From Bacteroidales bacterium (GTDB lineage Bacteria; Bacteroidota; Bacteroidia; Bacteroidales; F082), in contig JAGCPJ010000045.1 in the NCBI GenBank assembly GCA_017965765.1, positions 1-38,401 of the forward strand: a stretch of DNA of 38,401 bases, read 5' to 3'. This document shows positions 1 through 8,975 of this stretch, in pieces; position 1 is the stretch's first letter; every line of letters begins with the position of its first letter. The notes under the pieces are model-generated. The model was not told where the DNA came from, did not search any database, and was given only the letters and a program-made list of their open reading frames with translations. A program made the translations under genes and the position numbers.

Positions 1-17
1 AAAAGCCCCAGAGGAAG

Positions 18-568
<551 letters not shown>

Positions 569-618
569 GATGTCGCGAAAATACTACATTTTTTGCAATG
601 CTAGCATTTCGCGACATC
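569..618 (-). terminator. Perfect 12-bp inverted repeat at the cas2 end (terminator or leader boundary)
   Basis: The arms GATGTCGCGAAA (569-580) and TTTCGCGACATC (607-618) are exact complements separated by 26 nt. The loop also contains a perfect 12-bp palindrome, AATGCTAGCATT (597-608), so two alternative folds compete. The right arm overlaps the cas2 stop codon. The simplest reading is a hairpin that ends the cas mRNA before the leader. There is no strong T-run after the stem on either strand, so an intrinsic terminator is not certain. Confidence 0.5.
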
Positions 619-907
619 AAATAATCAATTCCGAAGTGACATCAAAAGAAGTTTTCATTCCGATGTACTCCACCTTATTATTCCAATTATTTCCTAGAAA
701 ATAGAAACGGACACTGTCTTTTCCCTCATCAATTATTGACGATATTTTATCTCTCAAAACCGTAAATTGAGCTTCGGTCAACACACATTCAAAAACAGAG
801 TTTTGTACGCGTTGGCCATAATTCTGACACTCTTTGGCCACACGGCGCAACCGTCTTGCGCCACTAGGAGTCAAAGTCTCCACATCGTATGTTATCAAAA
901 CCATCAT
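617..907 (-). CDS. cas2: CRISPR-associated endonuclease Cas2 (type I-C)
   Basis: Cas2 forms the Cas1-Cas2 integrase that inserts new spacers at the leader end of the array. The 96-aa product has the family length. Its N-terminal strand VLITYDVET supplies the metal-site Asp of the ferredoxin-like fold. The following GARRLRRVAKECQNYGQRVQ and NSVFEC segments are typical of I-C Cas2 proteins. Two ATG codons are adjacent at the start, and either may be used. It is the last gene of the cas operon, 4 nt after cas1, and its stop lies in a perfect inverted repeat bordering the leader. Confidence 0.96.
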   Translation of the reverse strand: MMVLITYDVETLTPSGARRLRRVAKECQNYGQRVQNSVFECVLTEAQFTVLRDKISSIIDEGKDSVRFYFLGNNWNNKVEYIGMKTSFDVTSELII

Positions 908-911
908 AAGC

Positions 912-1934
912 TCAATGAATCAAAAAGACAGGATAATCATCAATGTCACCTCTGATTGCCCTCGCCAACAACAACGCTTGGACGTATGGCAACAATCCAA
1001 CAGGAATCTTTTCCTCCAAATAGGGATGGACTATCGTTTCCTTCTTTCTGTTTTGCCATGCCGTTAAAACTGTTTTGCGGCAATCATCAGTCATCAATAC
1101 CCCACTTTCACCTTGTGTCACAAAATCATTTGGCGCTACTTGTTTTCGGTTGATAAGCGAAAGCACAAGCCTATCGCCCAAATAGGCTCTCATTTCTTCC
1201 ATCAAGTCCAATGCCAATGAAGTACGTCCTGGGCGCAATGCATGCATAAAACCAACGTATGGATCAAGACCAACAGTTTCCAATGCTGCCGCTGTTTCAT
1301 TTGCCAACAATGTATACACAAAAGACAGCAAAGCATTCACTGCATCTTTTGGAGGACGCTTATTTCTCCCATGAAAAGGGAACTCATCTTTCCTCTGCAG
1401 CATTAGATTATGAAAAACGCCAAAATAAGTGTTCGCAGCATCTCCTTCCACCCCAATTAAACTTGAGACCTCTTTTGTGTTTAACGCCCACGACTTGCTC
1501 ACTTCCATTAATTTAATAGCCGCCCCCACTTCCCCATTACTTCCATTGTCCCGAATAAACCTTTGAAGGATTGTCCTATAGTTTTGAATCTTTCCCGCAA
1601 CAAACAATTTGGCATAGTGCAATGCTCGTTGCTTATCGTCTGCAATTTGATATTGAGTCTTTCTAAGCAACACATTACCATGGACTGGACCTTGAAAACG
1701 GCCAATAAACTTACCATTTGGCGACAAGAAAGACAATGCCACCCCATTATCGGCACACAACTTCATCAGTCCAGGACTTGCACCCACATATCCAAATGTC
1801 ACAATACCCTCAATATTGACAATTGGAATACGGAATTTCTCTACCTGATTGACAGATACCACCACATTCATTCCGTCCTTGCTCAAATAAGACTCGGGAG
1901 TAGTGACATACAAAACATTAAGGAGCTTCCTCAT
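912..1934 (-). CDS. cas1: CRISPR-associated integrase Cas1 (type I-C)
   Basis: Cas1 is the catalytic subunit of the spacer integrase. The 340-aa length is normal for I-C. The alpha-helical domain shows the expected metal ligands: Glu163 in IGVEGDAA, His231 in FMHALRPGR and Glu246 in LALDLMEEMR, with Asp243 alongside. The N-terminal beta domain (about 1-90) contains the IEGIVTFGYVGASP segment. The gene overlaps the end of cas4 by 17 bp, so Cas4 and Cas1 are probably translationally coupled. This fits their joint work in selecting and trimming prespacers. Nothing suggests inactivation. Confidence 0.97.
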   Translation of the reverse strand: MRKLLNVLYVTTPESYLSKDGMNVVVSVNQVEKFRIPIVNIEGIVTFGYVGASPGLMKLCADNGVALSFLSPNGKFIGRFQGPVHGNVLLRKTQYQIADDKQRALHYAKLFVAGKIQNYRTILQRFIRDNGSNGEVGAAIKLMEVSKSWALNTKEVSSLIGVEGDAANTYFGVFHNLMLQRKDEFPFHGRNKRPPKDAVNALLSFVYTLLANETAAALETVGLDPYVGFMHALRPGRTSLALDLMEEMRAYLGDRLVLSLINRKQVAPNDFVTQGESGVLMTDDCRKTVLTAWQNRKKETIVHPYLEEKIPVGLLPYVQALLLARAIRGDIDDYPVFLIH

Positions 1935-2589
1935 ATAGATTCTTTTTCAGGTAATAAGTTGCCAAAGGTTTGTTTCTCATATCGGGAAGACAAATATCCA
2001 ACAATGAACAATTGGTACATTTGCGGCTTTTTGATGCTTTTGGGACGACCCCAGAGCCATATACTCTATGCATTTCATCAGCATATTCTTGCGTCAACAG
2101 TCTTAACCTTTCGTCCACCTTGACCTCTTCCCGTCGTCGCGTTTCACCATAGAACAAATATCCACAATCTATCCTAATACCATGCATTTCCTCCAAGCAG
2201 ATGACTTGTGCGGCAAGTTGCACCTCATCCCTCTCATCGGGCTTCGCATGACCACGTTTGTATTCGACGGGATAAGGTTTCCAATAGCCAGGATATGACG
2301 GGTGCATTATGCAGTTGTTAGGACTATCAGAAGGATGCAGTTCTACCACATCTGTGAATCCATACAATCCCAATGCTTTAGATGAAATGGCAACCGAACG
2401 CAGCGACACAAACTCCCCATTCTTTTGTCTATAGAATGGGTCATCAGCTTGTTTGTGAAAAATTTGGCCCTCTGCCGTAAAGCGGTTTTCTGCCCAAACT
2501 TGTTCAATGTGAATCAATGCCCATTGTCGGGGACAGAACACAAAGTGCTGAATCCCCGACAACATGAGCATATCATCTTCGGCGTACAT
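1918..2589 (-). CDS. cas4: CRISPR-associated exonuclease Cas4
   Basis: Cas4 is a RecB-like Fe-S nuclease that trims prespacers and helps define PAM and orientation during adaptation. The 223-aa product has all expected elements: Cys19 (FCPRQW), His45 (FHKQAD), Asp80 (YGFTDVVE), Glu109 and Lys111 (VEYKRG), then Cys191, Cys194 and Cys200 completing the 4Fe-4S site with Cys19. It lies 4 nt after cas7 and overlaps cas1. The adaptation module thus appears intact. Confidence 0.96.
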   Translation of the reverse strand: MYAEDDMLMLSGIQHFVFCPRQWALIHIEQVWAENRFTAEGQIFHKQADDPFYRQKNGEFVSLRSVAISSKALGLYGFTDVVELHPSDSPNNCIMHPSYPGYWKPYPVEYKRGHAKPDERDEVQLAAQVICLEEMHGIRIDCGYLFYGETRRREEVKVDERLRLLTQEYADEMHRVYGSGVVPKASKSRKCTNCSLLDICLPDMRNKPLATYYLKKNLYEEAP

Positions 2590-2593
2590 CTTA

Positions 2594-3445
2594 TTAAATC
2601 AGATATTCCACATGTACTCCAACTGGCAAGGCACCCTCGTCAACCGTGACGGTGTAATCCTTAAACGAGCGCGGAGCATCTGAAATACACTTTTCCACTT
2701 TTACAAGGTCAAACAACTGATTTGCTGGAGCATTACCCAACAAGGAGTCATGCTTGAAAACAATCAGTTTCCGAGCACTCATCAATCCACGGGCTGCTGA
2801 ACGATCTACATCGAACATATTTTTCAAAGCTTCCCAGAACAAATCCAAGTCTTCTTCAGAGAAACCAGTCTGTTTGGCAAGGTTGGCGGAAACGAAACCG
2901 TGGCAAACATAAAGACCGTAGGGAACGGTGGCCTTGCGACCCATTGTGCGGTTATCGCCTCCTTGCTTTTCTGCTTCCTTTTCGGTAGCAACTGCCATTC
3001 TGGTAATAGAATGTTCCGCCGTGGCAATTGAATCAACGGAACGGGCAAATGTAAATTGGATAGGTCCACGCACTTGACCTGCATTCTTACCAGTTGACAT
3101 AACAGCACCGAATGTGCGAATGTCGTAATACGTTTTGCACATAACATCACGGGCTGCAGAAGTCTTATCTTTAGCATCTTTTACACTTTCTTCGTCATGT
3201 GCCTTGTCAATAAGTGTGTTTAGTACTGCTTTCTCCTTAATGAAAATATCATAGCCATCAGCACAATTTTTAGCCACCTGCACATAGTTGCGCACTTTGC
3301 GTTTGAGGCACACATCGGTCACAAGACCCATACCTGTTTCCGCGTCCACGCGAGGCAGATTGCCTGCATCAGGGTCGCCATTTGGATTACCATCCTGTAC
3401 ATCAAAGATGTAAACGAAATCGATTCTGTTTTTCAGTTCTGACAT
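2594..3445 (-). CDS. cas7: Cascade backbone protein Cas7 (Csd2, type I-C)
   Basis: Cas7 polymerises along the crRNA spacer to form the Cascade backbone. The 283-aa product has the Csd2-type N-terminus with [14 protein letters not shown] at residues 19-32, followed by [13 protein letters not shown]. It then has the [11 protein letters not shown] and [14 protein letters not shown] strands of the RRM-like core. Length is normal for Csd2. The start lies 21 nt after cas8c in an AT-rich gap, without a Shine-Dalgarno site, as is usual in this phylum. Confidence 0.96.
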   Translation of the reverse strand: MSELKNRIDFVYIFDVQDGNPNGDPDAGNLPRVDAETGMGLVTDVCLKRKVRNYVQVAKNCADGYDIFIKEKAVLNTLIDKAHDEESVKDAKDKTSAARDVMCKTYYDIRTFGAVMSTGKNAGQVRGPIQFTFARSVDSIATAEHSITRMAVATEKEAEKQGGDNRTMGRKATVPYGLYVCHGFVSANLAKQTGFSEEDLDLFWEALKNMFDVDRSAARGLMSARKLIVFKHDSLLGNAPANQLFDLVKVEKCISDAPRSFKDYTVTVDEGALPVGVHVEYLI

Positions 3446-3466
3446 AATTCAATTATTTTTAAGTTA

Positions 3467-3829
3467 TTATTCTTCAGTTTGTTCTTCTTTCTTGGTGTAA
3501 AACCATTGTGTTTGTTGATAATAGCCCACAAAGAACCTTCCTTGATCTTGCAGGTCAAGGTGAGCCGGGAAACCGTCGGGACTAATCTTATCAACGATTT
3601 CCTGTTTGATTTTCTCAAACCAAACCTTCCGCCCCTCATTCAGTTTCTCCGAATGGTGATAGGAGAGGTTGAGAATGGTTGCGAATACTGCCGCAGGTGT
3701 TGAACTTGCCGAGTTCATATACCGTTCGCGGATAGAATGTTGGTTGTTGGCCTCGTCTTGAATCTTGTCAAGCACGGCAAACAGACGGCCACAAAGATAG
3801 CCTTGGTTGGGGTTTTTGTCATCTAACAT
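3467..3829 (-). CDS. cas11c: Candidate internal Cas11c small subunit within cas8c
   Basis: In studied type I-C systems the Cas11 small subunit, about 120 aa, is made from an internal start in the 3' part of cas8c. Here an in-frame ATG is codon 448 of Cas8c, and starting there gives exactly 120 aa. On the coding strand it is preceded by the A-rich stretch CAAAAAATAAACGTT, the kind of AT-rich leader that serves for initiation in Bacteroidota. The product is the helical Csd1 C-terminus, beginning MLDDKNPNQGY. The idea that this start is used is inferred from family knowledge, position and upstream composition. Confidence 0.6.
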   Translation of the reverse strand: MLDDKNPNQGYLCGRLFAVLDKIQDEANNQHSIRERYMNSASSTPAAVFATILNLSYHHSEKLNEGRKVWFEKIKQEIVDKISPDGFPAHLDLQDQGRFFVGYYQQTQWFYTKKEEQTEE

Positions 3830-5170
3830 AACGTTTATTTTTTGTTGGTTATTAATTCTGTTCAAATATGCCTTGAGAATGGCTGCACGGGTGATGTTCA
3901 GGCTTTGCTCAGCACGTATACGACGTATGCAGCTCGCAAATAACGTATAAGGGTAAAGATTTCCTTGGAAAATACTTTTCACAACGGCTTCAGGTAAATT
4001 GGGGGTTGCTTCTGAGGATTTGCCACCCAATGTAACAGCCGCCAAAATCGAACGAAGCCCCATATAAGGTTTTTTCTCCTTGCGAGTGTCAGCAATTTCC
4101 ATATCCTCGAAATGGCGAAGAATAAGAGCAGCAAAGTCCTTCAATGGCAGTTCCGACCAATAGGTTACAGCAATTCGTGCCGAATTGGGTGCAAGCCCTA
4201 GAATGTAGAATTTGTCGTCAAGCGAAGTTCTTAAACTACCAGAGTAGATGGCATTAAACGTCTTTCTTACCTGTTCGACGTTTCTATTAGGGTCATCTTC
4301 CTGTTCAGTGAATCCAAACATATTGAAAATGCTTTCTTCTGCTTGTTTTCCTGCCTCGTCATCTTTGGACGCCCAGAAAAGGAATGTGCGGTTGCCGATC
4401 AAAAACTTGTTTCTCGAATCGGAACGCAACATGTGGTTCAATGCTGTCGTATACGCAAATTCGGCTTCTTCGCTGATTGGGGCATTAAAACCTTTCTCTT
4501 TTCCGTATGAATCATAGCCCGAATTCACCTGAAAAGCAACCAGTTTTGCTGTTGCCTGACTTCCTGGAATCATCGTTGCGGTTGTGGTTTCAACCACTCG
4601 TCCTCTTTGACCAGAAACCAAACAGATTTGTTCTCCTCCAAAAACATCATCATAGCCCAACAAATCCAGCAACTCCTCTTTCTCTGCTACAATTTTTGTA
4701 TCGCCCTCAATAAGAAAAGAGAAAGTTGAATACTTTTTATTCAGATTCTTCTCAATCTCTGGCCATAATGGATCTTTTTTCATTCTTTCCAAAACTTCTT
4801 TTATGTCATTTTGATAGAAAGAATACACGGCCTTCAAATCAGCGTTGTCCGGTGACGCTTCGTAAAGTGCCTGCACATTTTCCTTGAATGTTTCCAAACA
4901 CTTCTTTGGATCCCCTTTTTCAGAATAACCAAAAACATAGGCGCTATTATCATAAAGATAATTGGCTGCTGGAGCACTTGTACGGCCTACACTTTTTTTT
5001 ACCAAAAACTTTTGTGCCTGCTTTTTGTCTATTCTTCTGTCCTCAAACCTAACGAAATTGCCGTTCTTATCAATAACGATTAAGAAACCTATCTCTTTCA
5101 ACTCTCGTCCAAAAGCGGGAAGCGAATCCTTACTACGGTTGTAATACTCATATAACGCTTGCAGTATCAT
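3467..5170 (-). CDS. cas8c: Cascade large subunit Cas8c (Csd1)
   Basis: Cas8c recognises the PAM, helps hold the non-target strand and recruits Cas3. The 567-aa product is near the usual Csd1 length. It opens MILQALYEYYNR and carries the family segments AANYLYDNSAYVFGY (about 68-82) and NPNQGYLCGRLFAVLDKIQ (about 453-471). The start overlaps the cas5 stop by 4 bp (ATGA), indicating coupled translation. The last 120 codons appear to be translated separately as Cas11c; see the internal CDS. Confidence 0.96.
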   Translation of the reverse strand: MILQALYEYYNRSKDSLPAFGRELKEIGFLIVIDKNGNFVRFEDRRIDKKQAQKFLVKKSVGRTSAPAANYLYDNSAYVFGYSEKGDPKKCLETFKENVQALYEASPDNADLKAVYSFYQNDIKEVLERMKKDPLWPEIEKNLNKKYSTFSFLIEGDTKIVAEKEELLDLLGYDDVFGGEQICLVSGQRGRVVETTTATMIPGSQATAKLVAFQVNSGYDSYGKEKGFNAPISEEAEFAYTTALNHMLRSDSRNKFLIGNRTFLFWASKDDEAGKQAEESIFNMFGFTEQEDDPNRNVEQVRKTFNAIYSGSLRTSLDDKFYILGLAPNSARIAVTYWSELPLKDFAALILRHFEDMEIADTRKEKKPYMGLRSILAAVTLGGKSSEATPNLPEAVVKSIFQGNLYPYTLFASCIRRIRAEQSLNITRAAILKAYLNRINNQQKINVMLDDKNPNQGYLCGRLFAVLDKIQDEANNQHSIRERYMNSASSTPAAVFATILNLSYHHSEKLNEGRKVWFEKIKQEIVDKISPDGFPAHLDLQDQGRFFVGYYQQTQWFYTKKEEQTEE

Positions 5171-5865
5171 CTCAAAACCTCCTCACTGTTAATGGGTGGA
5201 ACAATAATCACTCCGTGCTCCATCTTGGTTCGATAGAACATTGCTTCCGGTTTTTCGAGATTGCCTTGGAAATCCATATCATAAAGCATAATGCCTAGAT
5301 CACGGCTTTCATCTATTGGGGGTGTCAAATCCTCTTGTTCGGGATTCACCAAACGGAACGAAGCCGAAAACTCGCGTGTGCCAAGATAAGGCTGATTGAA
5401 GCATTGCCCTTTGCTTGCCCGACGCTCGAACATCGCGTTATACTTGCCCGGATTCTCGTCTTTGCGAAGCAACTCTGCCTCTTCCTCGTCAATTCGGGCA
5501 TTCTTGGTCTCTTTCCGCTTCCATTGGGGAATAAACTCCAATTTCGCCCAAATCCGATAGCGGACATCCTGAAGCAGCAGCGAGTTCTTCTGTTGTCGTT
5601 TGTCCTCAATGAAAATCGGGTTCTTCGAGGCAACTGCACCCACCTCGTTTCGCCTTATAGTTGTCCATTTGATAGGGTTAAGCACCTCTATCTTCGTCAC
5701 CTGCCAACGTATGGCTGGCTTCCAGAAGACAGCCTCAAATACAGCCCGCGCTGCTGATGGTGTGATGACATCATAGCTTACCCGCTCCACTTTCAATTCT
5801 GGTCGGGTGAAGCACGCCATTGGGCCCCATACTTCCAAACAAAACTCTTTGTCGTGATATTCCAT
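5167..5865 (-). CDS. cas5c: crRNA-processing protein Cas5c (Cas5d, type I-C)
   Basis: In type I-C, Cas5 replaces Cas6: it cuts pre-crRNA within repeats and keeps the 5' handle. No cas6 is present in this operon, which fits. The 232-aa product has the I-C Cas5 segments AVFEAVFWKPAIRW (41-54), NPGKYNAMFERRASKGQC (138-155) and QPYLGTREFSASF (158-170). Compared from memory with Bacillus halodurans Cas5d (Tyr46, Lys116, His117), the likely equivalents here are Phe47, Lys141 and Tyr142, so only the lysine is identical. GKY at this place is, to my knowledge, common in I-C Cas5. The gene lies 3 nt after cas3 and overlaps cas8c by 4 bp. Confidence 0.95.
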   Translation of the reverse strand: MEYHDKEFCLEVWGPMACFTRPELKVERVSYDVITPSAARAVFEAVFWKPAIRWQVTKIEVLNPIKWTTIRRNEVGAVASKNPIFIEDKRQQKNSLLLQDVRYRIWAKLEFIPQWKRKETKNARIDEEEAELLRKDENPGKYNAMFERRASKGQCFNQPYLGTREFSASFRLVNPEQEDLTPPIDESRDLGIMLYDMDFQGNLEKPEAMFYRTKMEHGVIIVPPINSEEVLR

Positions 5866-5868
5866 ATT

Positions 5869-8019
5869 TTATATTATTAATGATTCTTCTAACCAGTAAT
5901 TATCTGTAATCAGTCCGACTTCTTTGTCGTAGAATATCGGGTCGCCGACCACATAAATACCCTCCAAAACCTCTTCAACGGCACCAGCATCCGTCAGTTT
6001 CTTCAAGTCATTATTCCTAACATTGACACTGTAATGCGACAATGCTTTCATCAGAGAATACGTAACACCTTCCTTCTTCAAACGTTCCACCAAATCCATG
6101 CTGTTTTTCCAGTTCACGATAACCGAAGTGGTGTAATCATCAATCAATTGAAACTCCGAAGCCGCAGTTTCAAACTGCATTTCGGGTTTATAGAGCAAAT
6201 CTTTTATGCTCGACTTGTCAAAACTATCAACCCGCGAATATAGCTGCCTGAAATAGGCCTCCATTGCTTCGGGTGAAAACCAATCAAATTCTTTTCCCAT
6301 TGCAAGACGAGCATTGTTGGTTTGTGTCATAAAGCCGGACGGAAGGGCCTTCTGTAAACTAAACACAAAAGTCTCGCCCATATCTAACCGTCCTTCGCGA
6401 TTGCATCTCCCCGCGGCTTGCAAAACAGAATCAAGACCCGCCTCCTGACGGAAAACAACTGGGAAGTCAATGTCAACACCCGCTTCTATCAACTGTGTGG
6501 CGACTACCCTTATAATGGAATTGTCAGGATTAATAAGTGCCGTTTTAACCTTCGCTATAGTATCCCTAACATGGTCAGGACACATCATCCTCGATAGATG
6601 CAGGCAAATGCCTTCTTTGGGCAAACGGGTGAAGATTTCCTTTGCATCTTTTCGCGTGTTTACAATACACAAAACTCGCTGATACTTCACTATTTGCTCT
6701 GCAATCTCATCATAGTTTTTACGCACTTCATCAAAGCGTATCTCAACACGGCGCAAACGATTGTGAAGGCTTGCTTCCTGGGGAATGATTTCTCGGATTT
6801 CAGAAAGACCTTCAAACGAAACAAACGGATTCGCACCCATTATCTCTCCAGACAAAACAGGCTGACTTGCCGTCGTAAACAAGATTGAAGTTCCGAATAC
6901 TCTTTTCAAAGTGTTAAAAGTATCGACAATAGGTTGTAAAAAGGCTATAGGCAAAGTTTGAACCTCGTCAAATATCAGGACACTTTTCGCAATATTATGC
7001 AACTTGCGACAATCGGAAGGCTTATTACTGAATAGGGATTCAAAAAACTGGACGTTGGTGGTTACTATGATAGGATAATCCCAGTTTTCAGTAGCCAGTT
7101 TCATTCTGCTCGCCAACTCTTTGTCGTTCACTTTAGAACTGTCAACATTGGAATGATGTTCCAACACGTTCTCTTCGCCGAAAATATTTCTTAACACACT
7201 CGCTGTCTGGGTAATGATACTCGTGTAAGGAATAGCGATGATAATGCGATTCAGATTGTTCCTGACAGCGTGTTTGATAGCCCAAAGCACAGATGAAAGT
7301 GTTTTGCCTCCGCCCGTCGGGACTGTCAAACTGAAAAAACCCGGCTTGTTATCGCTTTCTTTAATACAACATTGTTGGACTTCATTTCTGATCCTGTTCA
7401 CTTCTGTATCAGGCGCATTTTTCTTCAATCTGCTCAAATATGCCTCGAGTTTCTTTTCCAACATGGCCAAAGAATCATATTTCCCTCGCAGTTTACTTTG
7501 TTCGGGTTGCATGAAAGCCTCGGTGTCCAAATAATCGGCATCAACCAAACAACTATATAGCATCCGTTGTAAATGATGGATGTCTTGCGGCTTTCCAATA
7601 GGAGGAACGATTAATCGAGCTTCAATTCTCTCAACATTCACATCATTGGGCATCTCCGACTTCATCACTTCTTTCATATCGCCATCGTCATAGAGACCTC
7701 GGTGATGCCCCATAATAGCATTAATCATCAGTGGGTAGAACTTTGGAAATAATTGTTTGGCCATAATTGCCCCAACGTATGCATGTCTATAATCACCTTC
7801 GACCTTCACATTCGGATCCAATCCACTTTCTTTAATAATATGTTGTTGGAAAGCTCTTTTTTCCTTGCCCTTGTCGTGCAGCAGTCCTAAAACTCGCCCC
7901 CATTCTTCCATACCAAAAACGGTGGCAAATTGGGCAGCAAGTCTTGCCACTCCTTGCTGATGTTCTTCATTGGTCTGAACGGCAAAATTCTCTGGTCTAA
8001 TGTGTGATATAATATTCAT
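5869..8019 (-). CDS. cas3: CRISPR-associated helicase-nuclease Cas3
   Basis: Cas3 is recruited to Cascade-bound DNA, where it unwinds and degrades the target. The 716-aa product has an N-terminal HD nuclease domain with His20, His48-Asp49, His79 and His105-His106. It is followed by a superfamily 2 helicase: Walker A VPTGGGKTL (233-241), the DEAD-like box DEVQ (351-354) and motif VI QAAGRCNREG (534-543), with the QLIEAGVDIDFP segment just before it. HD and helicase motifs look intact, so interference should be functional. The start overlaps the stop of the upstream BRO/DinD-like gene by 4 bp (ATGA), which ties that gene into the operon. Confidence 0.96.
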   Translation of the reverse strand: MNIISHIRPENFAVQTNEEHQQGVARLAAQFATVFGMEEWGRVLGLLHDKGKEKRAFQQHIIKESGLDPNVKVEGDYRHAYVGAIMAKQLFPKFYPLMINAIMGHHRGLYDDGDMKEVMKSEMPNDVNVERIEARLIVPPIGKPQDIHHLQRMLYSCLVDADYLDTEAFMQPEQSKLRGKYDSLAMLEKKLEAYLSRLKKNAPDTEVNRIRNEVQQCCIKESDNKPGFFSLTVPTGGGKTLSSVLWAIKHAVRNNLNRIIIAIPYTSIITQTASVLRNIFGEENVLEHHSNVDSSKVNDKELASRMKLATENWDYPIIVTTNVQFFESLFSNKPSDCRKLHNIAKSVLIFDEVQTLPIAFLQPIVDTFNTLKRVFGTSILFTTASQPVLSGEIMGANPFVSFEGLSEIREIIPQEASLHNRLRRVEIRFDEVRKNYDEIAEQIVKYQRVLCIVNTRKDAKEIFTRLPKEGICLHLSRMMCPDHVRDTIAKVKTALINPDNSIIRVVATQLIEAGVDIDFPVVFRQEAGLDSVLQAAGRCNREGRLDMGETFVFSLQKALPSGFMTQTNNARLAMGKEFDWFSPEAMEAYFRQLYSRVDSFDKSSIKDLLYKPEMQFETAASEFQLIDDYTTSVIVNWKNSMDLVERLKKEGVTYSLMKALSHYSVNVRNNDLKKLTDAGAVEEVLEGIYVVGDPIFYDKEVGLITDNYWLEESLII

Positions 8020-8840
8020 TCCAATTCCAAATCGTTTTGTGTTGGCAGATAATTCTTTGACGTTGATACACTTCTGCCGAGTTCCTTTTCTGTTTCTTTC
8101 CGCGCTACACCGGCTACTTTTCCGCCACGCTTGGCAATCTTTCGGCTCTCTTCAAAGGTCTCAGGGTCTTCTTGTTGTGAAATCTCAGTTGTGACCCGTT
8201 CGCCAAGCATGGTGAAAATCAGTTCCAAGTCATCCATGTGGTCACGGAGATTCTGATTCTTCTTGGTCAAGCCTTTGTATGCTTTATATTCTGAAGGAGT
8301 CATTCCAAAAGTTGCCTTGGAAATCTCAGCAGTCAGAATGGCGTAATCCATTTCTGAGTCTATGCCACGTCTTTTCCACTCGTCAGTCAAGTTCTGACGG
8401 ATAGCCATACCCCGAAGTCGTTTGTCAATCCAATCCTTGGGATAGCCTTTCTTTTCGTAAAGCTCCTTCATGCGCTCTTGTGCCAATTCGGGATTTTCGA
8501 TTTCCAACATTCGCTCATAACCCACTTGGGCAAGCCACTGCTTGAATGGCTCCGCCTTAGGAGAGGGAATGGATTGGATGATACGGAACAGGCCTTTGAC
8601 ATTGGAGCAATTCATGCGTTGGGGGCCACCAGCAGTTTGCACAATAAGGGTAGGTACAATTTGTACCCACCCTTTGGCGAGTTCGGGATCGCGCAGTTTC
8701 ATTCGTTTGACATACTGTTTGGGATCCTTGCTGTCTGTCAATGCTTCCACAACGTCTTCAAGAACAAAATACCATTGCTCTTCTTCATCATTCCATACGG
8801 AACGGATTTTCTTATCTTGAAATAGCTTAATATTGGACAT
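8016..8840 (-). CDS. BRO-N / DinD-like protein heading the cas operon
   Basis: The product is 274 aa. Residues about 1-115 look like a BRO-N (phage antirepressor type) domain: IKLFQDKKIRSVWNDEEEQW, then YFVLEDVVEALTDS and a GLFRIIQSIPSPKAEPFKQW segment. The second half resembles E. coli DinD, also 274 aa: MDYAILTAEISKATFG, YKGLTKKNQNLRDHMDDLEL and FEESRKIAKRGGKVAG. DinD is SOS-induced and acts on RecA filaments; BRO-N proteins bind DNA. The stop overlaps the cas3 start by 4 bp and the promoter lies upstream of this gene, so it is the first gene of the CRISPR operon. Its function here is unknown. It could act as a regulator or antirepressor of the divergent WYL protein, or link the cas genes to DNA damage. 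Family call from memory, without a search. Confidence 0.8.
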   Translation of the reverse strand: MSNIKLFQDKKIRSVWNDEEEQWYFVLEDVVEALTDSKDPKQYVKRMKLRDPELAKGWVQIVPTLIVQTAGGPQRMNCSNVKGLFRIIQSIPSPKAEPFKQWLAQVGYERMLEIENPELAQERMKELYEKKGYPKDWIDKRLRGMAIRQNLTDEWKRRGIDSEMDYAILTAEISKATFGMTPSEYKAYKGLTKKNQNLRDHMDDLELIFTMLGERVTTEISQQEDPETFEESRKIAKRGGKVAGVARKETEKELGRSVSTSKNYLPTQNDLELE

Positions 8841-8863
8841 AGCACTAGAAAATGAGTTTTCGA

Positions 8864-8886
8864 TTGTCTTTTCGACAACAAATATA
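8864..8886 (-). promoter_or_regulatory. cas operon promoter with overlapping palindrome
   Basis: On the minus strand 8886-8879 reads TATATTTG, a perfect TAnnTTTG -7 box, placing the start of transcription near 8872-8876 and a leader of about 35 nt before the BRO/DinD start at 8840. The inverted repeat TTGTC-N5-GACAA (8864-8878) covers that start point, a classic repressor position. The motif TTTCGA also occurs twice in direct orientation (8858-8863 and 8870-8875). The -7 box is read directly; operator function is inferred. Confidence 0.65.
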
Positions 8887-8940
8887 ATAATAGAAATTCA
8901 TATCGCCAACTGTTTTTCTATGACAAAAATACACCCAAGC

Positions 8941-8959
8941 TGTTTCAAAACATGAAACA
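8941..8959. promoter_or_regulatory. Palindromic candidate operator in the WYL promoter
   Basis: TGTTTCA-N5-TGAAACA is a perfect 7+7 inverted repeat. It lies about 17 bp upstream of the -7 box of the WYL gene, over its -33 region, and about 55 bp upstream of the cas operon -7 box. WYL regulators of defence loci (BrxR and CapW types) bind such inverted repeats near their own gene, so autoregulation is the natural guess. It is not the same sequence as the palindrome at 8864-8878. Confidence 0.55.
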
Positions 8960-8975
8960 CCTATAATTTTTTTTA

